From positions 1,054,001 through 1,118,000 of the forward strand of contig NZ_CP076412.1 of the NCBI RefSeq assembly GCF_021173085.1: DNA of 64,000 nt. Reading direction: 5' to 3'. Shown here piece by piece: positions 16,158 through 23,397 of this stretch. The position numbers were made by a program, and so were the translations under genes. The notes under the pieces are model-generated. The model did no database searches and was not told the origin of the DNA. It worked only from the letters and a program-made list of their open reading frames with translations. The first letter of the stretch is position 1, and each line of letters begins with the position of its first letter. Source of the DNA: Ralstonia wenshanensis. GTDB taxonomy: Bacteria > Pseudomonadota > Gammaproteobacteria > Burkholderiales > Burkholderiaceae.

Positions 16158-17108
16158 TCAGGCAGCCACGCTCAGCGGAATGGTGTCGCGAACCAACGAC
16201 TCCATCTCGGCAGACACATCTTCATGCGTTTGGGACAGGCCCAGACGCTCATGCAGATACGCCTCAAAGTCAGCACGCACTTCCGGGTGGCGCAGCGCAA
16301 ACTCGACCGTCGCCTGCAGGTAACCGAACTTGCTTCCGCAATCGAACCGCTGACCACGGTAGCGATACGCCAGGATCTGCTCTTCGGCCAGCAGGCTCTG
16401 GATGGCGTCCGTCAACTGCAATTCGCCGCCTGCGCCAGGCTTCAGATTGCGCAGATGATCGAAGATGCGCGGCGTCAGAATGTAGCGCCCGACCACGCCC
16501 AGGTTCGACGGCGCATCCTTCGGCGCCGGCTTTTCGACGATGCCATCGAGCTTGACCAGCCGATCATCCCATTCACGGCCGGCAACCACGCCATACGACC
16601 GCGAGGCTTCCGGCGCAATCGTTTCGACGCCGACGATGGAGCACCGGTAGTGATCGTAAAGCTCCGTCATCTGCTGCATGACGGGCGGCTGGTTGTCCAG
16701 CAAGTCATCGGCCAGGATCACGGCGAAGGGTTCGTCGCGTACCAGTTTCTGCGCACAGAGCACGGCGTGGCCGAGGCCCAGGGTCTCCGGCTGACGCACA
16801 TAAAAGCACTCGACGCCGGACGGCTTGATCGACTGCACCATCTCCAGCAACGCCTGCTTGTTCTTGGCGGCCAGTTCGGTTTCAAGCTCGTAAGCCTTGT
16901 CGAAATGGTCTTCGATAGCGCGCTTGGCGCGGCCCGTGATGAAGATCATTTCCGTGATACCCGCGGCGGCAGCCTCTTCCACCGCATATTGGATCAGCGG
17001 CTTATCGACGATCGGCAGCATCTCTTTCGGGCTGGCCTTGGTGGCGGGTAGAAAACGTGTGCCGAGTCCCGCCACGGGAAACACGGCCTTGGTGATCTTC
17101 TCGTTCAT
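16158..17108 (-). CDS. galU: UTP--glucose-1-phosphate uridylyltransferase
   Basis: A 316-residue cytoplasmic enzyme that makes UDP-glucose from UTP and glucose-1-phosphate for surface polysaccharides. The start at 17108 (M-N-E-K-I-T-K-A-V-F-P-V-A-G-L-G-T-R-F-L-P) has TGGAG upstream. The nucleotidyl-transfer motif G-L-G-T-R-F-L-P-A-T-K, then P-K-E-M-L-P-I-V-D-K-P, V-I-L-A-D-D-L-L, G-I-V-E-K-P and F-D-C-G-S-K-F-G-Y are all present. Length is normal for the family. It is a monocistronic gene next to the partition block. Confidence 0.95.
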   Translation of the reverse strand: MNEKITKAVFPVAGLGTRFLPATKASPKEMLPIVDKPLIQYAVEEAAAAGITEMIFITGRAKRAIEDHFDKAYELETELAAKNKQALLEMVQSIKPSGVECFYVRQPETLGLGHAVLCAQKLVRDEPFAVILADDLLDNQPPVMQQMTELYDHYRCSIVGVETIAPEASRSYGVVAGREWDDRLVKLDGIVEKPAPKDAPSNLGVVGRYILTPRIFDHLRNLKPGAGGELQLTDAIQSLLAEEQILAYRYRGQRFDCGSKFGYLQATVEFALRHPEVRADFEAYLHERLGLSQTHEDVSAEMESLVRDTIPLSVAA

Positions 17109-17271
17109 GACAACTCCATTGGTGAGACGTAGCGTCATGAGCAAGTCATATGCCAGCGTAAATTAAAGGGGGTCGACCCTTTGACGGAGCACCATCTGGC
17201 GCGCCCCGCGCAACGTTGCAGGCACTGCATCGGCACCTTTCCTACAACGGGTTGAAACTCCGTCGCACCAA

Positions 17272-17287
17272 CTTTCAGCGCCGAAAG
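17272..17287. promoter_or_regulatory. Candidate parS partition site (one mismatch)
   Basis: CTTTCAGCGCCGAAAG differs at one position from the perfect palindrome CTTTCAGCGCTGAAAG found in front of parA and inside parB. It lies eight bases from a satellite iteron, downstream of the KfrA-like gene. Confidence 0.7.
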
Positions 17288-17295
17288 TCGAAAAG

Positions 17296-17311
17296 CGTAC
17301 CCAATTCTGCG
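17296..17311 (-). repeat. Satellite iteron (variant, 2 mismatches)
   Basis: CGTACCCAATTCTGCG, the same AATT variant seen at 22013 and 24857. Flanks AAAAG and TGCC extend the match to other dispersed copies. Confidence 0.8.
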
Positions 17312-17375
17312 TGCCGTTCTGAGCCAACTCGCGCTCGGCCAGACCAGTAAGCACCCGCTAACAGTGGGTCGAAAA

Positions 17376-18191
17376 TCAGGAAGATGGCTTGACCCAGCCG
17401 CGCGAGACCGGCGCGGTGCGCTCGGGCGTGCGCCGGTAGGCATCGATCTGGGCGTTCAGTTGCGCGACCTCGGCTTCCAGGGTGCGGATGCGCTGACGCA
17501 GTTGATCGGCTTCGTTTTGCGTCTGCTGGCGCACCGCATCGTTCTGCAAGCGTAGAAAGCGCTCCGTACCCGCCAGCGCGCTGGCCGCGCCCTCCAGGCG
17601 GGTCACGGTTTCCATGGTCTGCTCCAGGCGCTCGAGGGTCGCGTCGGTCAACTTGGGCGGCACGGCCGGCGCCGTGGCAAGCGCTTCGCCGAGACGCCGC
17701 TCCAAGTCGGCCATGGCGGCCTGCAATTGCCGATTGCGCGCGGCTTCGTGTTCCAGCGCGCGCTCCGCCACCTCGGCTCGGATGCGCGCTTCCATCCATT
17801 CGGCGCCCGCACCGGGCGCGCCAATGGCGCGCCCGGTGCGGTTGCGTTCGTCGCGCGCAGAAAGCGTACCCGTTTCTGCGTGTGCCAACGGGATCGGCCA
17901 AGGCTCAACCGCATCCGTAGCGATACCACTTGCAACCGGCCCACGCCCCTGCGCCCGGTCGATCGCCTTCTGTAACGTCGCATTGCTCGGACGCCGGCGT
18001 ACTCCGGCTTCCGCCAACCACTGCACGTAACGCCGAACGCCGTAAACACGGCGCGTCACCGCCTGAACGGCTTCGATCACCTCATCGAGGAATACAGCGT
18101 TGTCGTGCGGGAAGGCGATATCCAACCGTCGAATCGCTTCAACGATTCGTTGCTGCTGCTCAGCCGAGAAATAGAGACCGGGGCGTGCCAT
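17376..18191 (-). CDS. KfrA-like DNA-binding protein with C-terminal coiled coil
   Basis: A 271-residue protein from the ATG at 18191 (M-A-R-P-G-L-Y-F-S-A-E-Q-Q-Q-R-I-V-E-A-I). The first 100 residues are a helical, probably DNA-binding domain (R-R-Y-V-Q-W-L-A-E-A-G-V-R-R-R-P-S-N-A-T-L). From about residue 120 a long alpha-helical coiled coil runs nearly to the end, with heptad-rich R-Q-R-I-R-T-L-E-A-E-V. This layout, and its place beside parB, fit the KfrA-type plasmid accessory proteins. The frame is open further up and a start at 18308 with AAAGGGG is possible. However, the stretch 18192-18308 looks like a promoter with operator repeats, so 18191 is preferred. A satellite iteron inside is read as A-E-T-G-T-L. 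Confidence 0.65.
   Translation of the reverse strand: MARPGLYFSAEQQQRIVEAIRRLDIAFPHDNAVFLDEVIEAVQAVTRRVYGVRRYVQWLAEAGVRRRPSNATLQKAIDRAQGRGPVASGIATDAVEPWPIPLAHAETGTLSARDERNRTGRAIGAPGAGAEWMEARIRAEVAERALEHEAARNRQLQAAMADLERRLGEALATAPAVPPKLTDATLERLEQTMETVTRLEGAASALAGTERFLRLQNDAVRQQTQNEADQLRQRIRTLEAEVAQLNAQIDAYRRTPERTAPVSRGWVKPSS
17865..17880 (-). repeat. Satellite iteron inside the KfrA-like gene (perfect)
   Basis: CGTACCCGTTTCTGCG. On the coding strand it is read in frame as A-E-T-G-T-L within A-H-A-E-T-G-T-L-S-A. An imperfect opposite-facing half copy (CGCAGAAAGCGTAC) overlaps its left end from 17856. Confidence 0.85.
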
Positions 18192-18202
18192 AGGGGCTAT
18201 CG

Positions 18203-18250
18203 AGTGTCCATATAGTGTACATAAAGGGTTAAAAACCTCAAGCAGTGTAC
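18203..18250 (-). promoter_or_regulatory. AT-rich promoter with AGTGTAC repeats before the KfrA-like gene
   Basis: Direct repeats AGTGTAC occur at 18214-18220 and 18244-18250 (30 bp apart, about three helical turns), with AGTGTCC at 18203-18209. On the minus strand TTGAGG (18241-18236) and TACACT (18219-18214), 16 bp apart, form a plausible -35/-10 pair with the -10 inside a repeat. This suggests autorepression by the protein encoded just downstream. Confidence 0.5.
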
Positions 18251-18404
18251 GTTGCATATCATTATTTACATTTTGCACAGTTGTACTTGCAGTCCAATCG
18301 TGAAGCATAAACATCCCCTTTGAATGGCAAGCCCCCTCATTTCGGCGCCGGGCGGGCCGGGGAACGAGTCCTTCGATGGGGTGCACCGGACACCGCTGAG
18401 CCTG

Positions 18405-18420
18405 CGCAGAAACGGGTACG
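18405..18420 (+). repeat. Satellite iteron (perfect)
   Basis: A perfect core CGCAGAAACGGGTACG followed by CTCC, between the KfrA-like gene and the parB terminator. Confidence 0.85.
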
Positions 18421-18460
18421 CTCCACGCGCCGATATGGCCCTCGTGTCCGAAATCAGGGC

Positions 18461-18489
18461 AAAAAAAAAGCGCCCCATGGGGCGCTTCT
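18461..18489 (-). terminator. Rho-independent terminator of parA-parB
   Basis: The perfect palindrome GCGCCCCATGGGGCGC (18470-18485) is followed on the minus strand by nine T residues (18469-18461). It starts about 25 bases after the parB stop. Confidence 0.9.
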
Positions 18490-18511
18490 TGTGGACAAAT
18501 CTGCGTCGGAA

Positions 18512-19522
18512 CTACAGTAGGGCGACGTCCAGGCCAAATCGGCTTTTCAGCGCTTCCACCAGCGATTCCCGGGCGGCACGATCTCCGAGCTTCACATCAA
18601 GCATCACTCTTCCGGAATCCCACTCCTTGATTGTGCCGAGAAGATCACCTTCCGCGCTTCGAATCTTGTATTGGCGGCTGACTTCCTTCACCTTGCGAGT
18701 ACGCCCTTCTTGAGCCACCTTGCGGATCTGCTCCACGTCGCGGCTTGAGAGCCCCTCTTCCAGTACGCGATGTACCAGCTCACGCGTACGGTCTTCGCCC
18801 GCGCTCTTGAAGTACAGCGTCAGCTCGTATCCGGTCGCGATACCAATACCAGCCGGTCGCTCCTTCATGACTTCGAGCACTGACTCCGGCAGTTTCAGCA
18901 GCGCCAACGTCTTGTTGACCGTTCCTGCGGATACGCCGGTAATCTCGCAAATATCTTCTTCTTTTTTAACTTTTCCTTCATCTAGCAGCTGCCGCCAAGC
19001 GATGGCGTTGTCCAACACGGATTGGCCGGAACGCTGCTCGTTCAAGACGAAGGACAGCCGATAGAAATCGATATCCGACAGGCCGTCCTCGATGAAGCAG
19101 TCCATCTCGGCCTTCCCAGCGGCGGCCAAGGCACGCTTCCGGTAATGGCCGTCGATCAGGACATACCAACCTGGGCGTGCCGGGTCCGGCGCCGCCAAGC
19201 CTGGCGTCTGCTGACCATGCGTAGCGATGGACGCCGCCCGCTCCTGGACGATCTGCGGATCGTAGATGCGGCGGGCGTTAAGCGGATTTTCCTGCAACCG
19301 TTCAAGCGGAACCTTGATCACCCGGCGTTCAGACGTATTCGCGGGCACCGGACTTTCAGCGCTGAAAGCAGCGGCGTGGGTAGCTTGGCCAAGCAGGCCG
19401 CGAGGGTGCGAGGTAATCGCTTTTTCTGCTAGCGCAAAACGATCAACGGGTGTCGCCTTGGTCTTCTCTGCGGCAATGCCGGCCAGCATGCCGTCTTTGA
19501 GCGATTTCAACTTCGCGCTCAT
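18512..19522 (-). CDS. parB: ParB chromid/plasmid partition protein
   Basis: A 336-residue centromere-binding CTPase-type ParB. The N-terminal motif L-Q-E-N-P-L-N-A-R-R and the nucleotide-binding I-D-G-H-Y-R-K-R-A-L (about residues 75-135) are followed by a helix-turn-helix (I-C-E-I-T-G-V-S-A-G-T-V-N-K-T-L, near residue 200) and a C-terminal dimerisation part. It is co-transcribed with parA, whose stop overlaps its ATG. GGAGG precedes the start. The gene itself contains a perfect parS-like palindrome (19353-19368), read as A-F-S-A-E-S. Together with ParA it moves replicated origins apart before division. Confidence 0.93.
   Translation of the reverse strand: MSAKLKSLKDGMLAGIAAEKTKATPVDRFALAEKAITSHPRGLLGQATHAAAFSAESPVPANTSERRVIKVPLERLQENPLNARRIYDPQIVQERAASIATHGQQTPGLAAPDPARPGWYVLIDGHYRKRALAAAGKAEMDCFIEDGLSDIDFYRLSFVLNEQRSGQSVLDNAIAWRQLLDEGKVKKEEDICEITGVSAGTVNKTLALLKLPESVLEVMKERPAGIGIATGYELTLYFKSAGEDRTRELVHRVLEEGLSSRDVEQIRKVAQEGRTRKVKEVSRQYKIRSAEGDLLGTIKEWDSGRVMLDVKLGDRAARESLVEALKSRFGLDVALL
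19353..19368. promoter_or_regulatory. Candidate parS site inside parB (perfect palindrome)
   Basis: CTTTCAGCGCTGAAAG is identical to the palindrome in front of parA. Confidence 0.8.
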
Positions 19523-20187
19523 ACACGTTCCTCCTGCAACAACTGCAACACCTCGTCGATCAAGATGTCGACTTCACTGACGGCTTCCCGGGCGCCCGAC
19601 ACACCATGCACCGTCGCACCGATCGCCTGACACTCCCGAAATGCAGAGCGCGAACCGATCATGGAATCCATCAAAGGAATATCACCATCATCACCAAGAA
19701 TTTCAATTGCTTGCTTCGCGAGCGAAACCCGCCGCTGGACCATGTTCGCCAGTACGCGAATGCGCAGCGTTTCGTTGGTTACCTGGGCCTGCTGCGCGAG
19801 GGCTTTGGCGGCCACGGCAGCCCAGAGATCCGGAGGCGACGGCACTACGGGAATCAACGCAATGTCGGAGATCAGCAGCGCGCTTGACGAAGACGGCGAG
19901 TGGACCGCTGGAGGGCAATCGACGACGATGTAATCGTAGTCCGCCACAAACTTGCGCACCTCTCTGTGCATGGCGCCGCCAGACGGCGCTAAACCGATCA
20001 CCGAAGCTGGAAAGGGCTTGTCTTCGGGCGCTTGAGCGGCCCACCGTGTGGCCGTTCCTTGCTCGTCCATATCGACCAGCAGCGTTTTACTCCCCCGCAA
20101 ACCAAGGGTTCCGGCGATGTGCATGCTGACCGTGGTCTTGCCGCATCCGCCTTTCTGATTGAATACCGTTACGATCTTGGCGCTCAC
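19519..20187 (-). CDS. parA: ParA partition ATPase (short type)
   Basis: A 222-residue Walker-type partition ATPase starting at GTG 20187 with GGAGG four to five bases upstream. The deviant Walker A K-G-G-C-G-K-T-T is at residues 12-19, L-L-V-D-M-D-E-Q-G near 40, and Y-I-V-V-D-C-P-P near 90. It lacks the N-terminal helix-turn-helix of long ParA proteins. Autoregulation is therefore more likely to act through ParB bound to the parS-like palindrome that lies ten bases before the start codon. It forms the parA-parB operon and works with parS sites around the origin. Confidence 0.93.
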   Translation of the reverse strand: MSAKIVTVFNQKGGCGKTTVSMHIAGTLGLRGSKTLLVDMDEQGTATRWAAQAPEDKPFPASVIGLAPSGGAMHREVRKFVADYDYIVVDCPPAVHSPSSSSALLISDIALIPVVPSPPDLWAAVAAKALAQQAQVTNETLRIRVLANMVQRRVSLAKQAIEILGDDGDIPLMDSMIGSRSAFRECQAIGATVHGVSGAREAVSEVDILIDEVLQLLQEERV

Positions 20188-20197
20188 TGGTCCTCCA

Positions 20198-20213
20198 CTT
20201 TCAGCGCTGAAAG
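20198..20213. promoter_or_regulatory. Candidate parS / parAB operator (perfect palindrome)
   Basis: CTTTCAGCGCTGAAAG, extended by one more paired base on each side (20197-20214). It touches the parA ribosome-binding region, the expected place for both a centromere site and transcriptional repression. Confidence 0.85.
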
Positions 20214-20214
20214 T

Positions 20215-20603
20215 CAGCAGCGCTCATCTTAGGGAAGACAGCATAAAAACACAAGTTCGATAAATTTCAATTCATACAAATTTCAACGGATAGGCGCACC
20301 CGAAAAAGAGGCCGTCTAGGTGGTTTTCAATTCACCTAAATTGAGATGTAAATGCGGCCTTTAGCGCATAACTTTCTGCGTTCAACCCAACATTTACGGG
20401 CTTTGTAGGTGTTTACCAGTGGGATGCATAAAAGCGACATTTCGCGAAAATACCGCCCATCGACACTCTGCCTCAAACTGGTTATGATGCTCGGACAGTC
20501 GTCTGAAGACTTTGTCTACGCAAGATTCGGAATCAGCCGGTTCTTCGTGCGATGTCCGGATCGGCTGGACGACGTGATTTTTGTTTTTTAAAGGAATTTT
20601 TGC
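20215..20603. promoter_or_regulatory. AT-rich region between parA and the cold-shock gene
   Basis: A 389-bp gene-free stretch. It is unusually AT-rich between 20240 and 20345 and contains TTTCAATTCA at 20265-20274 and 20325-20334 (60 bp apart), plus a TAGGTG / CACCTA hairpin (20317-20338). It must hold the parA promoter on one strand and the cold-shock promoter with a long untranslated leader on the other. A 60-codon open frame at 20409-20591 has no family resemblance and is not called as a gene. Confidence 0.5.
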
Positions 20604-20807
20604 ATGGCCACGGGTACTGTCAAATGGTTTAACGAAACCAAAGGCTTCGGCTTCATCACTCCGGACGGCGGCGGCGCAGATCTGTTCGCGCACTTCTCCG
20701 AAATTCAGGGTTCGGGCTTCAAGACCCTGAAGGACGGCCAGAAGGTCACCTTCGAGGTGAAGCAAGGCCCGAAGGGTCTGCAAGCCTCGGCGATCAAGCC
20801 GGAATAA
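20604..20807 (+). CDS. cspA: Cold-shock protein (CspA family)
   Basis: A 67-residue single-stranded nucleic-acid-binding protein. RNP1 K-G-F-G-F-I-T is at residues 13-19 and RNP2 D-L-F-A-H-F at 26-31. The start [10 protein letters not shown] is preceded by AAAGGA. Length is standard. It probably acts as an RNA chaperone. A long leader and strong rho-independent terminator make it a stand-alone transcript. It is unusual to find it wedged between parA and repA; whether it takes part in replication is unknown. Confidence 0.95.
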   Translation: MATGTVKWFNETKGFGFITPDGGGADLFAHFSEIQGSGFKTLKDGQKVTFEVKQGPKGLQASAIKPE

Positions 20808-20831
20808 ATTTCAGGCTGATCGCCTGAGATG

Positions 20832-20863
20832 AAAAAGGGGAGCATCTGCTCCCCTTTCTTTTT
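20832..20863. terminator. Bidirectional terminator between the cold-shock gene and repA
   Basis: AAAGGGGAGCA (20834-20844) pairs with TGCTCCCCTTT (20847-20857) around a two-base loop. T-rich tails are present on both strands (TTTCTTTTT on plus; TTTTTC on minus). It serves both convergent genes. Confidence 0.9.
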
Positions 20864-20883
20864 GTCCAACGCTTTTGCGTGCT

Positions 20884-21960
20884 TCAGGCCAGCTTCCGCA
20901 CGCTGGTACGCGATGGCTGCAGAATCAGCGCCTTGGATGAGTCAGCATCGACTTTCGCGTCTGGATAGACAACCAGCACGTCCTTCAGCGCCTTGCGGAA
21001 CAACGCACGGAATTTCCGCTCGCTTTCGGTCTCGGTACCGAATTGCATCTGCAGCGCTTCCCAAGGGATCTCCGTACGCTTCTGGATCGTAAAGAAGCGG
21101 TATGTGAGCCACGAATACACATCCAGTGCAAACGGCGATTGCTTGAGCGCCTTCAACGCACGCATATCCACCGGCACAGGACGATTTACGAGCTCGTTGA
21201 AGAACGGTTCGGACAGCACCACGAAGCTCTCAAACATCGAGCCCTGGCCCGGCTGCATTGGATCCCACCACGTCGACAATTGATCGGCCAGGAGGTAACC
21301 GATGCGATCGATCGACAGTGGTTCCTGGTTCTGATTCTGGCTGCTGGGCGCCGACTTGTTCTGCACGATGGCAATCGTGGCAGAGAACAGGCGGATCATC
21401 TGCTGGCGCACCAGCGTCATGGTGCCCCGCTTGCCGCCGGTGGCCATTGGGATGCCCAAGTTGTACATGAACTCGGACAGCGAGTTGCCCAGCGAAATGC
21501 GCCGGTCTTCCACCGTGCCCTGGAATTCGCCGCGCTTCTTCTTGGCCATGATCTCCTTGCCGATCCAGGCCAGCATCAGCCGAGGATACGAGCCATAGGG
21601 ATAGCCGAAAGAGACCGTCTCGGAGACGATGCGCTGCCGCCCATTGCTGGCCCGCTCAGAACGCTGCTGCGTGAAGTAGCCCGGCTGGATCATCAGCGAA
21701 ATGTTGCCGCTGGAACGCGTCCAGACTGGCGGTGCCCCCTTTGGAGCGCGATAGGGGAGGGTGACCTGCACGCTGGCGCGGCTGAGAAAGCCAACCTCGC
21801 CGCTTTGCCAGGCGTCTTCCCGTTCCATCGCCTGTGCTTCGTCGAACAGGCGCTGAAACTTCTCCGGCGCGGCAATGACTTGCCCTCCCGAGGGGACGAT
21901 GATGCGGCCGGGCGACTCGTCGGCCGGTTTCCCATTGGGTGTAAGGCGTTTGGTGACCAT
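20884..21960 (-). CDS. repA: RepA replication initiator of the chromid/megaplasmid
   Basis: A protein of about 358 residues from ATG 21960 (M-V-T-K-R-L-T-P); a TTG three codons upstream is also possible. It matches the plasmid-encoded RepA family seen on Burkholderiales secondary replicons. Conserved-looking parts include G-Y-F-T-Q-Q-R-S-E-R, S-F-G-Y-P-Y-G-S-Y-P-R-L-M-L-A-W-I, S-L-G-N-S-L-S-E-F-M, S-P-F-A-L-D-V-Y-S-W-L-T-Y-R and W-E-A-L-Q-M-Q-F-G. It should bind the iterons in the adjacent 1.4-kb non-coding region and open the origin with DnaA. It is transcribed away from the origin and ends at a shared terminator with the cold-shock gene. I see no strong ribosome-binding site. Confidence 0.88.
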   Translation of the reverse strand: MVTKRLTPNGKPADESPGRIIVPSGGQVIAAPEKFQRLFDEAQAMEREDAWQSGEVGFLSRASVQVTLPYRAPKGAPPVWTRSSGNISLMIQPGYFTQQRSERASNGRQRIVSETVSFGYPYGSYPRLMLAWIGKEIMAKKKRGEFQGTVEDRRISLGNSLSEFMYNLGIPMATGGKRGTMTLVRQQMIRLFSATIAIVQNKSAPSSQNQNQEPLSIDRIGYLLADQLSTWWDPMQPGQGSMFESFVVLSEPFFNELVNRPVPVDMRALKALKQSPFALDVYSWLTYRFFTIQKRTEIPWEALQMQFGTETESERKFRALFRKALKDVLVVYPDAKVDADSSKALILQPSRTSVRKLA

Positions 21961-22012
21961 GGTGGGCAAGAATTGTTCAGAGCCTTTGTACTAAATCGCC
22001 TTCGCCTTGTCA

Positions 22013-22028
22013 CGCAGAATTGGGTACG
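22013..22028 (+). repeat. Origin iteron next to repA (AATT variant)
   Basis: CGCAGAATTGGGTACG lies about 50 bases upstream of the repA start. It is well placed for autorepression of repA by RepA. Confidence 0.75.
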
Positions 22029-22083
22029 TTTTCTTATTTTCGCTCGTTGTCGCGGGAAGGGCATCGGTGGGCAACCGTTAAGG

Positions 22084-22092
22084 TTGTCCACG
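22084..22092 (+). promoter_or_regulatory. DnaA-box-like sequence
   Basis: TTGTCCACG differs at two positions from the consensus TTATCCACA. Confidence 0.45.
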
Positions 22093-22199
22093 GAAGACCT
22101 TTCCTCACTACAAGCTATATATACCTTCTACGTTTACTACAGGTAAACCGTATACGCGCCCCGCAAAGCCTTGTCACAGCTGGGTTTAGAGGGGTAAAC

Positions 22200-22304
22200 C
22201 GAACCAGATTCTGCGAACGCGCGAACCAGATTCTGCGCGATGGCGTACCCGCTTCTGCGCGAAACCGTACCCGCTTCTGCGCATTGGGCGTACCGGAATC
22301 TGCG
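22200..22304 (-). repeat. Core tandem iteron array (five copies, 22-23 bp period)
   Basis: Copies start at 22200, 22222, 22244, 22266 and 22289, all in the same orientation. The period is two helical turns, so bound RepA molecules would lie on one face of the DNA. These copies diverge from the dispersed consensus: CGAACCAGATTCTGCG twice, CGTACCCGCTTCTGCG twice and CGTACCGGAATCTGCG once. Confidence 0.88.
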
Positions 22305-22318
22305 GGGACAACATCATG

Positions 22319-22339
22319 TTGTCCACAGTGTTATCCACA
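22319..22339 (+). promoter_or_regulatory. Two adjacent DnaA boxes
   Basis: TTGTCCACA (22319-22327) and a perfect TTATCCACA (22331-22339), 12 bp apart and 15 bp from the core iteron array. Confidence 0.85.
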
Positions 22340-22384
22340 GAAAACCGGGGTTGGGCGAGGCCGTTCGGTGCGTTTTCGCATGCG

Positions 22385-23108
22385 CGTACCCGTTTCTGCG
22401 GCCGATTTGACGATTTTTTAGACCGGCTCACCCTGTTTGCCGTCGAAGCGTACCTGTTTCTGCGTGGATCAAGGGGATTTCGGCACATGTTGGCGTACCC
22501 AAATCTGCGCGCTTGCCGATTCCGGCGATTTCGTGGTGCTTGTTATCGTTGGCTGTTCGCTGAAAGCGAGCGCACGCTTCGCACCGTCTGAATAGGACCC
22601 ACGCGTACCCGTTTGTGCGTGGCGGCTAGAAAACGGCATATAGCTGCAGATCATCAAGCCTGCTGCCTAAGACGGATGAATCCTGAACTTTCATCGCTGA
22701 AACCTGGACGAGGGGAGACCGTTTGGCAATGTCTCGCGGCATGACGTTCCAGCGGCCGTACCTGTTTCTGCGGGTAAAAAGCCTTATTGGCCAAGGGCTT
22801 GGCGAGGCGGGGTGCAGATAGGGCGTACCCGTTTCTGCGGAGGGCCGCGCAGAAATGGGTACAACCCACCCCGGGCTTCTTGCGCAGAAACGGGTTCGCT
22901 TTAGAGGGAACCTTGGGCGCGACCATGCGCAGAAACGGGTACGGCGTCGCACTTCAACGGCTCGCAGAAACAGGTACGCCTTTACCTGTCAGTACGCCCT
23001 GTGTATTCGTGGAAATTCGTACCCGTTTCTGCGCTTGCCTGCGCAGAAACGGGTACGCCCGTCGCCACGCAGGCCGCGTAGCATCGGGCTTTCGCAGAAA
23101 CGGGTACG
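22385..23108. repeat. Irregular iteron cluster (13 copies, mixed orientation)
   Basis: Copies start at 22385, 22449, 22494, 22604, 22757, 22824, 22848, 22883, 22928, 22963, 23018, 23042 and 23093. Those at 22385-22824 and 23018 read CGTACCC...; the others read CGCAGAA.... Perfect cores are at 22385, 22824, 22928, 23018, 23042 and 23093; the rest carry one to three mismatches. The pair 23018/23042 faces head to head. Irregular spacing suggests copy-number control or RepA titration rather than unwinding. Confidence 0.85.
22688..22703. promoter_or_regulatory. Weak parS-like site in the origin
   Basis: CTTTCATCGCTGAAAC matches the parS-like palindrome at 14 of 16 positions. Confidence 0.45.
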
Positions 23109-23397
23109 GTTTGTCGGTGAAGTCGTGTCCTGCGCTGCCTGGACGATAGGGCTCGCCAGGCGATGTGCACACGCCCGGCGTTTCGGGCATCATGCGCATC
23201 CCGCGCACCGGGTTGGCACTCGGCCGGCGCGTTTTCCATCATTCGATTCGCATGAACGGCATTTCGCACGCGCCGCCTTGGGGCGCCGGAATCTTGCTAA
23301 GAGTAGCCTCGCCCCATGGTGGGCGTGCATCGGGGGAGCCAGGCGCAGGACGGCGTCGGCCAGCCATGACACTTCACAACAAGAGGAGACAACCTGA
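23109..23397. promoter_or_regulatory. 289-bp region between the origin and the purine permease
   Basis: It presumably carries the permease promoter. No riboswitch-like structure or clear promoter boxes are seen. Confidence 0.35.

Larger units (their letters stand above)
21970..23110. other. Replication origin (ori) of the replicon
   Basis: Non-coding DNA directly upstream of repA containing 19 copies of a 16-bp iteron, two adjacent DnaA boxes (TTGTCCACA 22319-22327 and TTATCCACA 22331-22339), a third near-box (TTGTCCACG 22084-22092), and an AT-rich melting candidate at about 22108-22140 (CTATATATACC). Five iterons at 22200-22304 stand in tandem in one orientation at 22-23 bp spacing, next to the DnaA boxes, as in classical iteron origins. 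The other 14 vary in spacing and direction and probably have a control role. Confidence 0.88.

Noticed and set aside
20409-20591. 60-codon frame in the cold-shock leader
   Set aside because: No recognisable ribosome-binding site or family; more likely untranslated leader.
22200-23108. Possible CRISPR array in the origin
   Set aside because: Repeats are only 16 bp, occur in both orientations with irregular spacing, and no cas genes are present; they are iterons.
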